Shown: piece after piece, positions 1 to 5,481 of the stretch
Position numbering within the stretch: position 1 is the stretch's first letter
Layout of the letters: the number at the start of each line of letters is the position of its first letter
From: Pseudomonadota bacterium
Lineage (GTDB): Bacteria; Pseudomonadota; Alphaproteobacteria; Acetobacterales; Acetobacteraceae
DNA: 6,709 bases
Assembly: GCA_021819535.1 (NCBI GenBank)
Contig: JAKAQU010000164.1
Coordinates: 1 to 6,709, forward strand
Direction of reading: 5' to 3'
Translations under genes and position numbers: made by a program
Notes under the pieces: model-generated
Databases searched by the model: none
What the model saw: only the letters and a program-made list of their open reading frames with translations
What the model was told of the DNA's origin: nothing

Positions 1-1
1 C

Positions 2-436
2 GCGAAATTCGTTCATGTCTTTCGCGACCCGCTCGATACCTGCGTCTCCTGCTTCACGAAGCTGTTCAGCGGTGCGCTTGATTTCACGTATGATCTGGGA
101 GAACTGGGCCGTTATTACCGTGCCTATGAGCGGGTCATGGATCATTGGCGGGAGGTGCTGCCGGCGGGCACGATGCTCGATCTCCGCTATGAGGATTTCG
201 TCGCCGATTTCGCAACCGAATCGCGGCGGCTCATCGATTTCTGCGGCTTGCCCTGGGATGATCGCTGTCTGAATTTTTTCGAGACCGAGCGTTCGGTGCG
301 CACGGCGAGCGTCGCCCAGGTCCGCTCGCCTCTTTTCCGGACTTCGATCGGGCGCGCCCGGATTTATGGCTCGGCACTGGCCCCGCTCCATGCGGCGCTC
401 GACCTTCCGCATCCAGCCCAGGAGGCGGCGGAATAG
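2..436 (+). CDS. Sulfotransferase family protein, C-terminal part (5' end outside window)
   Basis: The reading frame is open from base 2 and gives 144 residues, ending at TAG 434-436. The visible part opens with FVHVFRDPLDTCVSCF, which matches the 3'-phosphate-binding motif of PAPS-dependent sulfotransferases: Arg8 and Ser16 of the fragment have the usual spacing of eight. Further on are LRYEDFVADF (about residues 61-70), a CGLPWDD segment, and VRTASVAQVRSPLF (about 99-112). That last block is typical of the bacterial Sulfotransfer_3 family, often found behind TPR repeats. The N-terminal 5'-phosphosulfate loop (PKSGTT-like) and any TPR region would lie upstream of the window. Family members move a sulfuryl group from PAPS to a hydroxyl or amine acceptor; the acceptor cannot be told from this fragment. 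The C-terminus looks complete. It is probably not in one unit with the next gene, 197 bases away. Confidence 0.88.
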   Translation, partial: AKFVHVFRDPLDTCVSCFTKLFSGALDFTYDLGELGRYYRAYERVMDHWREVLPAGTMLDLRYEDFVADFATESRRLIDFCGLPWDDRCLNFFETERSVRTASVAQVRSPLFRTSIGRARIYGSALAPLHAALDLPHPAQEAAE

Positions 437-633
437 GCTTCGTTGTCATCCCGTTCGCATCACCGGGCGCAAGGCATGGCGGGCGGGCGCCGATCCGTGG
501 TAAAGAGAGTCTCGATATCGGCCGAGATGCCGGCGCCGCAGAGGACGGCGCTGCCGTCGGAAGCGGGCCGGATCCCGGGCCGGAATCGGGAGAGGGGAGT
601 GCATCGTGCCGTGATGAGGAGTAGGCTGCCGCG
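437..633. other. Intergenic spacer between the sulfotransferase and ydcH-like genes
   Basis: These 197 bases hold no convincing gene. A TTGTCA at 443-448 resembles a -35 box, but no acceptable -10 box follows at 16-18 bases. The promoter of the pur cluster is probably here but cannot be placed. The only clear signal is a purine-rich GAGGAG at 616-621, a Shine-Dalgarno-like run 12 bases before the ATG of the next gene. Confidence 0.4.
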
Positions 634-837
634 ATGATGAACGACCGCGATTCGCTCTTGCGCCAGCTTCACGAATTGCGCAGCGAACACCGCGATCTCG
701 ATACCGTCATCACCCTTCTCGCCAATCAATCGGCGGCCGATCAATTGCATCTGCTGCGATTGAAAAAACGCAAACTGGTTTTGAAAGACGAAATCACCCG
801 TCTCGAAAGCCGTCTCATTCCCGATCAGACCGCGTGA
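634..837 (+). CDS. DUF465 / YdcH family small protein
   Basis: This encodes a 67-residue, highly charged, helical protein with no signal peptide or membrane segment. The layout is that of the DUF465/YdcH family: an N-terminal helix with LLRQLHELRSEHRDLD (about residues 8-23), a short break with NQSAADQ, then a second helix containing LKKRKLVLKDEITRLE (about 43-58). The LKKRKLxLKDEI block is the family hallmark. The two helices probably form a helical hairpin or coiled coil; the molecular role of the family is not established. I chose ATG 634 because GAGGAG lies upstream at 616-621. A second ATG at 637 is also possible and would remove one residue. The TGA stop overlaps the GTG start of purE by four bases (GTGA at 834-837), so the two are probably translated together. 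I recall a YdcH-like gene before purE in related Acetobacteraceae, but the link to purine synthesis is only positional. Confidence 0.88.
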   Translation: MMNDRDSLLRQLHELRSEHRDLDTVITLLANQSAADQLHLLRLKKRKLVLKDEITRLESRLIPDQTA

Positions 838-1397
838 GCACGCCAACCACCCTCTCGGGCCCAGCGCCCACTGGCCCCAATCCGCCTGCGCCCCTCGTGG
901 GCGTGATCATGGGCAGCCAGTCCGATTGGCCGGCCTTGCGCCATGCCGCCGAAACCCTGACCGCGCTCGGCGTTGCCCATGAATGCCGCATCGTCTCCGC
1001 CCACAGGACGCCGGATCGGCTCGCCGAATACGCGCGCACGGCGGCTTCGCGCGGGCTTCGGGTGATCATCGCCGGCGCTGGCGGGGCGGCCCATCTTCCC
1101 GGCATGTGCGCCGCGTGGACGGCGCTTCCGGTCCTCGGCGTGCCGATGGAATCGCAGGCGCTGAAAGGGCTCGACAGCCTGCTCTCCATCGTGCAAATGC
1201 CGGCCGGGATTCCGGTCGGGACGCTTGCCATCGGCCGCGCCGGGGCGGTGAATGCGGCTCTGCTCGCCGCCGCCATCCTGGCTCTCGGCGACCCGGCATT
1301 GGCCGCGCGGCTCGCGGCATTCCGCGCGGCGCAGACCGACAGCGTCGCCAGCATCCCCACCGATGACGTGGATCATGCTTTCACGACAGGAAGATAG
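834..1397 (+). CDS. purE: N5-carboxyaminoimidazole ribonucleotide mutase PurE
   Basis: The 187-residue product is a class I PurE, the cytosolic enzyme that converts N5-CAIR to CAIR in de novo purine synthesis, using the N5-CAIR made by PurK. Visible motifs are GSQSD (residues 27-31, phosphate binding), SAHRTP (55-60, with His57 matching the catalytic His45 of the E. coli enzyme), GAGGAAHLPGM (81-91), and the long conserved stretch LLSIVQMPAGIPVGTLAIG (116-134). Compared with E. coli PurE there is a Ser/Thr/Pro-rich N-terminal extension of roughly ten residues. The start is GTG 834, overlapping the stop of the preceding small gene in the sequence GTGA. There is no good separate ribosome binding site, so translation is probably coupled. 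The stop is TAG 1395-1397. The next gene in the pathway, purK, begins 168 bases later behind a palindromic repeat. Confidence 0.97.
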   Translation: MSTPTTLSGPAPTGPNPPAPLVGVIMGSQSDWPALRHAAETLTALGVAHECRIVSAHRTPDRLAEYARTAASRGLRVIIAGAGGAAHLPGMCAAWTALPVLGVPMESQALKGLDSLLSIVQMPAGIPVGTLAIGRAGAVNAALLAAAILALGDPALAARLAAFRAAQTDSVASIPTDDVDHAFTTGR

Positions 1398-1403
1398 AGA
1401 ATT

Positions 1404-1425
1404 GTTCTTTTTTAAAAAAAAGAAC
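1404..1425. repeat. Perfect A/T palindrome, left arm of the element
   Basis: GTTCTTTTTT at 1404-1413 and AAAAAAGAAC at 1416-1425 are perfect 10-base arms separated by AA. As RNA this would be a weak hairpin with a G/C clamp at the base only. It lies 6 bases after the purE stop. Confidence 0.85.
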
Positions 1426-1444
1426 CAAAAAACTTTTCTCCGTT

Positions 1445-1467
1445 GGGCAGTGCCTGCTTCACTGCCC
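1445..1467. repeat. Central G/C hairpin of the element
   Basis: GGGCAGTG (1445-1452) and CACTGCCC (1460-1467) form a perfect 8-base stem around the 7-base loop CCTGCTT. It is the most stable hairpin of the three. No T run follows it on the + strand, so it is not a classical intrinsic terminator. Confidence 0.8.
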
Positions 1468-1514
1468 GCCCCGCGGAAGATGCACCTCCGAGGGAGCGGA
1501 AAAAAAGTCTTTTT

Positions 1515-1540
1515 GCTTCTTTTTCTTCAGAAAAAGAAGC
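1515..1540. repeat. Perfect palindrome, right arm of the element
   Basis: GCTTCTTTTTCT (1515-1526) and AGAAAAAGAAGC (1529-1540) are perfect 12-base arms around a TC centre. The palindrome ends 25 bases before the proposed purK start, so if folded in RNA it would lie just upstream of the ribosome binding region. Confidence 0.85.
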
Positions 1541-1565
1541 GCTTTGCTTTGCCTCAAGCAATCCC

Positions 1566-2741
1566 GTGAGCGCGCAGGCACCGTTGCCGCCCAATGCGAC
1601 GATCGGCATCGTCGGCGGCGGACAACTCGGGCGGATGAGCGCGCTCGCCGCCGCCCGGCTCGGCTATCGCTGCCATATCCTGACGCCAGAGGAGGACAGC
1701 CCAGCGGCACAGGTCTCCGCCGCGGCGACGATTGGTGATTACGAGGATCCGACGATACTTCGCGCCTTCGCCGATGCGGTCGATGTCATCACCTTCGAGT
1801 TCGAGAATATCAGCGCCGCCGGGCTCGAACTGCTCGCCGCGCTGAAACCCGTCCGCCCCGGCCCGCATGTTCTTCGCATCAGCCAGGACAGGATGGCGGA
1901 GAAGAGTTTTCTCAATGCCGAGGCTGGTGTGGCGACGGCGCCCTTCGCCCTCATCGAGACACTCGACGATCTCCGTGCCGCGGCCGCCCGGCTCGGCTTG
2001 CCGGCGATCCTGAAAACGACGCGGCTCGGCTATGACGGCAAGGGACAGGCGCGGCTCGCCGCCGCCGAGGATCTCGCGCCGGCCTTCGCGGCACTTGCGC
2101 CGAAATCGCTGATCCTCGAAGGCTTCGTCGATTTCGCGCGCGAGATCAGCGTGATCGTCGCGCGCGGCGGGGATGGCGCGGTGAGCGCCTTCGATGCGGT
2201 GGAAAACCGCCATCGCGATCATATCCTCGATCTCACCCTCGCCCCGGCGCCGATCGCGCCCGAGACCGCTGCCGCCGCGGCCGCGATCGCACTCCGGGTC
2301 GCAGACGCGCTCGATCTCGTCGGCCTGCTCGCGGTCGAGATGTTCGAAGATCGTGACGGCCGGGTTCTGGTCAATGAAATCGCGCCGCGGCCGCATAATT
2401 CCGGCCATTGGACGATCGATGCCTGCCCCGCGAGCCAGTTCGAGATGCATATCCGCGCCGTCGCCGGCCTGCCCTTGCCGCCGGCGGCGCGGCATTCGGA
2501 TGCGGTGATGAAAAATCTCGTGGGGCCGGAGGAGGCCGCGCTTTGGCCGCAGATTGTCGCGACCCCCGGCCTGATCCCGCATCTATACGGGAAGAAAGAG
2601 GCGCGGCCAGGGCGGAAAATGGGTCATGTGACGCGGCTTTTCGCCAAAGGCGGGCTGCCCGGGGAATACGGCATCGCGCAGGCGCTGGGGCCGCTCGCCG
2701 CCGCCGTCAGAACCCCCAGGCGATGCCGAGGTGGAAATTGA
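1566..2741 (+). CDS. purK: 5-(carboxyamino)imidazole ribonucleotide synthase PurK
   Basis: The product is an ATP-grasp enzyme of 391 residues that makes N5-CAIR from AIR, bicarbonate and ATP; PurE then isomerises it. The N-terminal domain starts with TIGIVGGGQLGRM (residues 12-24). ATP-binding and grasp motifs include LKTTRLGYDGKGQ (about 149-161) and ILEGFVDFAREISVIVAR. The signature VNEIAPRPHNSGHWT (269-283) carries metal-binding Glu271 and Asn278. The frame stays open upstream to an ATG at 1443, but that stretch is only translated repeat element. GTG 1566 gives MSAQAPLPPNATIGIV, which fits the family; TTG 1584 is an alternative. No strong ribosome binding site is visible. The conserved protein ends near GIAQALGPLAAA; the last dozen residues (VRTPRRCRGGN) look non-conserved and overlap the opposite-strand gene. 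It probably shares a transcript with purE. Confidence 0.95.
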   Translation: MSAQAPLPPNATIGIVGGGQLGRMSALAAARLGYRCHILTPEEDSPAAQVSAAATIGDYEDPTILRAFADAVDVITFEFENISAAGLELLAALKPVRPGPHVLRISQDRMAEKSFLNAEAGVATAPFALIETLDDLRAAAARLGLPAILKTTRLGYDGKGQARLAAAEDLAPAFAALAPKSLILEGFVDFAREISVIVARGGDGAVSAFDAVENRHRDHILDLTLAPAPIAPETAAAAAAIALRVADALDLVGLLAVEMFEDRDGRVLVNEIAPRPHNSGHWTIDACPASQFEMHIRAVAGLPLPPAARHSDAVMKNLVGPEEAALWPQIVATPGLIPHLYGKKEARPGRKMGHVTRLFAKGGLPGEYGIAQALGPLAAAVRTPRRCRGGN

Positions 2742-3513
2742 GGTCGTTGAAATTCGCTTGCGCGGCGCGTTGCGGCGCGAAAGGCCCCACTTGCTGAAAA
2801 TAGCCGCCGCGCTCGAGGGTGTAGTCAGTGTAGTCCACGCCGCCATAAAGATGGACATGGCTGTAAAGCAGGTAATCCAGGCCAATACCCGCTTGCCACA
2901 TCGGCCCATTACCATAGCCAACGTTTTCATTTGCCCCCGTGTTGATATTGCCGCCCAGAGTTTCGGCCCAGCCGAGCCGGCCGGTGACAACCAGGCGATC
3001 GGTGAGCGCATAATCACCGCGCAGACCAAGACCGACGAAGCCGTTGGCGGTGGTCGTCGTTACGTTAGCAATGCTTGATTGAAGGTTCGTGTAGCCACCC
3101 TGAATGAACGGGGTGAGCAGAAATTTGTCGGTGATCAGAAACCCCTTGCCGAGTTCCACGCCCAGATTTTCGGTCTGGCGATTGAAGGTGCCGGCGTAAG
3201 CCGGCGAAGGGCCGAGAGAACTTTCACCGTCGTTGAAATTGAACCGTGCCGCGGCATAGACATTGCTGATGCCCCAAAGATCTTTCATCACGCTCGCCTT
3301 GGCATCCAATCCTGGCTGCCAGCCCGAGTATTCTGCGGACGCCCCGCCCCCGGAAAGATGGTCGTAGCCCTGATCCTGCAGCATGACATCGGCGGCGAGG
3401 CCGATTTCGTTATTGACGTTGACCACCGGCAGGTTCTGCGCCCGCGCCGCGAGCGGCAGCGAGACAGCACCGAAAACGGCCGCAAGCATCAGCGCGCGAT
3501 CACAAACCGGCAT
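2707..3513 (-). CDS. Secreted, probable outer-membrane beta-barrel protein
   Basis: The 268-residue product starts with a Sec signal peptide: charged MPVCDR, a hydrophobic core, and LAARA before QN, giving predicted cleavage after residue 25. The mature part is rich in Gly, Asn, Tyr, Phe and Thr, with alternating polar/apolar segments typical of outer-membrane beta strands, for example VYAAARFNFND, GFVGLGLRGDYAL, LVVTGRLGWAE, WQAGIGLDYLLY and VHLYGGVDYTDY. It ends in NFHLGIAWGF; a C-terminal Phe on an aromatic/hydrophobic strand is the usual recognition signal for the BAM assembly machine. I cannot assign a specific family or ligand. The start ATG (3511-3513) has AAAGGA at 3520-3525, six bases away. 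Three 60-base samples of the gene count 50-55% G+C, against 70% in a sample of the neighbouring glycosyltransferase gene. It converges on purK with a 35-base overlap and diverges from the glycosyltransferase gene. Confidence 0.82.
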   Translation of the reverse strand: MPVCDRALMLAAVFGAVSLPLAARAQNLPVVNVNNEIGLAADVMLQDQGYDHLSGGGASAEYSGWQPGLDAKASVMKDLWGISNVYAAARFNFNDGESSLGPSPAYAGTFNRQTENLGVELGKGFLITDKFLLTPFIQGGYTNLQSSIANVTTTTANGFVGLGLRGDYALTDRLVVTGRLGWAETLGGNINTGANENVGYGNGPMWQAGIGLDYLLYSHVHLYGGVDYTDYTLERGGYFQQVGPFAPQRAAQANFNDLNFHLGIAWGF

Positions 3514-3685
3514 GGAAAATCCTTTGGAGATCGACTGGCGGGGGTCACGAAACAGCCTTGGCGCGCCGAGTATTCACGAGAAGGAGAGAGCCCAAAAATA
3601 ACAAATCCGTGACATTTTTAAAACCTCAAGCCCGCCCCGCGGTCGTCTGCCCCGCTGTCGTCTGCCCCGCTGTCGTCTGCCTGTC
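3514..3685. promoter_or_regulatory. Divergent intergenic region, presumed promoters for both flanking genes
   Basis: The region separates two genes transcribed away from each other, so at least the promoter of the beta-barrel gene should be here. The stretch 3591-3630 is much richer in A/T than its surroundings (CAAAAATAACAAATC, then ACATTTTTAAAAC) and is the likeliest promoter core, but I could not fit a good -35/-10 pair on either strand. The tandem repeat at 3634-3678 lies on the glycosyltransferase side. Confidence 0.35.
3634..3678. repeat. Tandem repeat, 3 x 15 bases
   Basis: Three head-to-tail copies of GCCCCGCTGTCGTCT occupy 3634-3648, 3649-3663 and 3664-3678, followed by a further GCC. 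Copies 2 and 3 are identical; copy 1 differs by one base (G for T at position 8 of the unit). The array ends 7 bases before the first possible ATG of the glycosyltransferase gene (3686). The unit length is a multiple of three, so copy changes would not shift a frame running through it. Confidence 0.9.
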
Positions 3686-3736
3686 ATGCGCGCGGAAATA
3701 TGGCCCAAATTCACGTCCTGCCCCATGGTTCCAGGA

Positions 3737-5413
3737 ATGGATCTTTTGTCCTCTCTTTTCCGCACGCGCTGGCCGCGGGGGTTTCTCGTCGCTTTCTGTC
3801 TCGTTCTCTGGCTGCCGGGGTTTTTCTCGCTGCCGCCTGGTGATCGCGATGAGGCGCGTTTCGCCCAGGCGACGAAGCAGATGCTGGAGAGCGGTGACGT
3901 CATTCGCATCCGGAACGGGGCGGAGGCGCGCAATCTCAAGCCGGTCGGCATCTACTGGGCGCAGCTTCCCTTCGTCGCTGCCGGCGATGCGCTCGGCCTC
4001 GGGCAGAAAAATCCGATCTGGCGCTATCGCCTGCCCTCGCTTCTCGGCGCGTTGCTCGGCGTGTTCGCGACCTATCGCTTCGGCATCGCTCTGGTCGGTG
4101 AGGAGGCGGCGCGGCTGGCCGCCGCCCTGCTGGCGGCTTCGCTCCTGGTCGTCATCGAGCATGACATCGCCAAGGCCGACGCCGCCCTCTTTGGCGTGAC
4201 CACGCTGGCGATGGGGTTGCTCGGCCGCGCTTGGCTCGACCCGGCCGGGTTCCGGCCCTGGCAGGCAATGTTGTTCTGGCTCGCGCTCGCCGCCGGCGTC
4301 CTGCTCAAGGGGCCGGTCACGCCGATGATCGCCGGGCTCACCGTGCTCGTGCTGGGGCTTGCGGCGCTGTGGCAACGCGAGAAGGCGGGGCTCGCTTGGC
4401 TTTCATGCCTTCGCCCGAGGCTCGGCGTGCCGATTTTCCTGGCCGCGACGCTGCCCTGGTTCATCGCCATCGGGATCGCAACGCGCGGCCAATTTTTCGC
4501 CGATGCCCTCGGCCATGATCTCGGCGGCAAGATCGCCGGGGTCAGCAACGGCCATGGCGCGCCGCCGGGGGCGCATCTCGCGCTGCTGCCGCTCACGCTG
4601 TTTCCGGCAAGCCTCGCCGTCTTCGCCGTCCTGCCGGCGTTCTGGCGCGCGCGCAAAGTGAGAAGCGGGCAGTTCCTGCTCGCCTGGATCGTTCCCTCCT
4701 GGCTGGTGTTCGAGATCGTTCCGACCAAATTGCCGCATTATCCGTTGCCTTTGATGCCGGCCATTCTGTTGCTCGCGGCACAGGCTCTGCTCTCCCGCGA
4801 GCATGCGCCGTCGCTCTCTCTTGCCCGCTTCTCGGCACTTCTTTTCGCGCTTGCGCTCGCCGTGCTCGGGCTTGGTGCCTTGATGCTGCCGCTGGCGATC
4901 GTGCCGGGATGGGGATCTGCGAATTTTTATGGCGTGCCAGGTTTTCTCGCCGCCCTTCTGATCGCGCGGGCCACGCTTCCGCCCGCCTGGGCCGGCGACG
5001 TGCTGACGGGGACGGGCCGGGCGCTGCTTCTCGCCCCGCTCCTCTATTGGGCGGTTTTGGAGGGGGAATTGCCGCATCTTGCGGCCCTTTGGCCGGCGCC
5101 GCAAATCGCCCGGGAGCTTGCCGGCCGCACGCCCGACGGCGAGGGATTTGGCGCGCTCGGCTATCAGGAGCCGAGTCTTCGTTTCGTCGTCGGCACCAGG
5201 GCGCGCTTTCTCCTCGACCCGCAAAACGCCGCGAGCTTCCTCGCCGGTGCGGGAAAAATGGTTCTGGTCGATGGGACGGAGCGCGAGTCTTTCCTTCTCG
5301 CGGCGAGAAATCTTGGCCTCTCGCCGCAGCTCAGGACGACCCTCAGCGGCTTCAATCTCGGGCGCGGGCGGCGCGTGACGCTGTTTCTCTACGCGCGCGG
5401 CCCCGATGTGTGA
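3737..5413 (+). CDS. ArnT/PMT-type multi-pass membrane glycosyltransferase (GT83-like)
   Basis: The product is a long hydrophobic protein of 558 residues with about ten or more membrane segments, of the ArnT-like family that moves a sugar from a polyprenyl-phosphate carrier to lipid A or another envelope acceptor on the periplasmic side. Family landmarks are the first helix (about 16-32) followed by GDRDEARFAQ (35-44, acidic catalytic/metal region), NLKPVGIYW (66-74), HDIAKADA (142-149), LLKGPV (189-194), the loop GHDLGGKIAG...HGAPPGAH (259-280), and PTKLPHYPLPLMP (329-341). The C-terminal 150 residues form a less hydrophobic periplasmic-like domain. I chose ATG 3737 because MDLLSSLF directly precedes the first helix; in-frame ATGs at 3725 and 3686 would add 4 or 17 residues. 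None has a clear ribosome binding site, so the start is uncertain. The sugar and acceptor cannot be inferred, and no arn pathway genes are nearby. Confidence 0.87.
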   Translation: MDLLSSLFRTRWPRGFLVAFCLVLWLPGFFSLPPGDRDEARFAQATKQMLESGDVIRIRNGAEARNLKPVGIYWAQLPFVAAGDALGLGQKNPIWRYRLPSLLGALLGVFATYRFGIALVGEEAARLAAALLAASLLVVIEHDIAKADAALFGVTTLAMGLLGRAWLDPAGFRPWQAMLFWLALAAGVLLKGPVTPMIAGLTVLVLGLAALWQREKAGLAWLSCLRPRLGVPIFLAATLPWFIAIGIATRGQFFADALGHDLGGKIAGVSNGHGAPPGAHLALLPLTLFPASLAVFAVLPAFWRARKVRSGQFLLAWIVPSWLVFEIVPTKLPHYPLPLMPAILLLAAQALLSREHAPSLSLARFSALLFALALAVLGLGALMLPLAIVPGWGSANFYGVPGFLAALLIARATLPPAWAGDVLTGTGRALLLAPLLYWAVLEGELPHLAALWPAPQIARELAGRTPDGEGFGALGYQEPSLRFVVGTRARFLLDPQNAASFLAGAGKMVLVDGTERESFLLAARNLGLSPQLRTTLSGFNLGRGRRVTLFLYARGPDV

Positions 5414-5445
5414 GGCCAGCGGAGGACCTGCGCCCCGCGCCTTGT

Positions 5446-5463
5446 CCGACGCTATGGCGTCGG
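5446..5463. other. Short perfect hairpin between the glycosyltransferase gene and mutL
   Basis: CCGACGC (5446-5452) and GCGTCGG (5457-5463) form a perfect 7-base stem with a TATG loop. It lies 32 bases after the glycosyltransferase stop and 18 bases before the mutL start. No T run follows, so it is not a standard intrinsic terminator. It could be chance in such G+C-rich sequence or could affect mutL translation. Confidence 0.5.
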
Positions 5464-5481
5464 CGCGGAATCGGCTAATGT

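Larger units (their letters stand above)
1401..1541. repeat. A/T-rich composite inverted-repeat element (MITE- or REP-like) between purE and purK
   Basis: This element stands out in a G+C-rich region by its A and T runs. Its left part (about 1401-1442) and right part (about 1496-1541) are imperfect inverted copies of each other. The reverse complement of the left part reads CGGA-GAAAAG-T6-GG-TTC-T8-A6-GAAC; the right part reads CGGA-A6-AG-TC-T5-GC-TTC-T5-CTTCAG-A5-GAAG. Each arm ends in its own palindrome (1404-1425 and 1515-1540), and a third hairpin (1445-1467) lies between them. I see no open gene of its own and no clear target-site duplication. I recall near-identical sequence between genes in other Acetobacteraceae, where its minus strand gives recurring spurious peptides like the 'LPNGEKFFGSFF' read here. 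That recall needs a search. It may act as an RNA hairpin, an mRNA processing or attenuation site, or just a non-autonomous repeat. Confidence 0.75.

Noticed and set aside
443..448. TTGTCA as a -35 box of the pur cluster promoter
   Set aside because: No reasonable -10 hexamer follows at the proper spacing, so it is left as a chance match.
1404..1425. Intrinsic terminator after purE
   Set aside because: The stem is almost all A/T with only a short G/C clamp, and the sequence after it is an A run rather than a T run on the + strand; purK follows in the same direction.
1554..2582. Long open frame on the minus strand opposite purK (342 codons)
   Set aside because: The composition is Arg-rich and motif-free, and it lies fully antisense to a clear PurK; judged a shadow.
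3634..3678. Short CRISPR-like array
   Set aside because: The copies are directly adjacent with no spacers, the unit is only 15 bases, and no cas gene is nearby; it is a simple tandem repeat.
3558..4199. Alternative + strand open frame overlapping the glycosyltransferase start
   Set aside because: It runs through the tandem repeat (giving a Val-Val-Cys-Pro-Ala pattern) and then Ser/Arg-rich out-of-frame sequence; the overlapping frame has clear ArnT-like motifs.
4403..5224. Minus-strand open frame opposite the glycosyltransferase
   Set aside because: Highly charged repetitive Arg/Glu/Gln/Gly sequence, the expected antisense of Leu/Ala/Pro-rich membrane segments; no domain seen.
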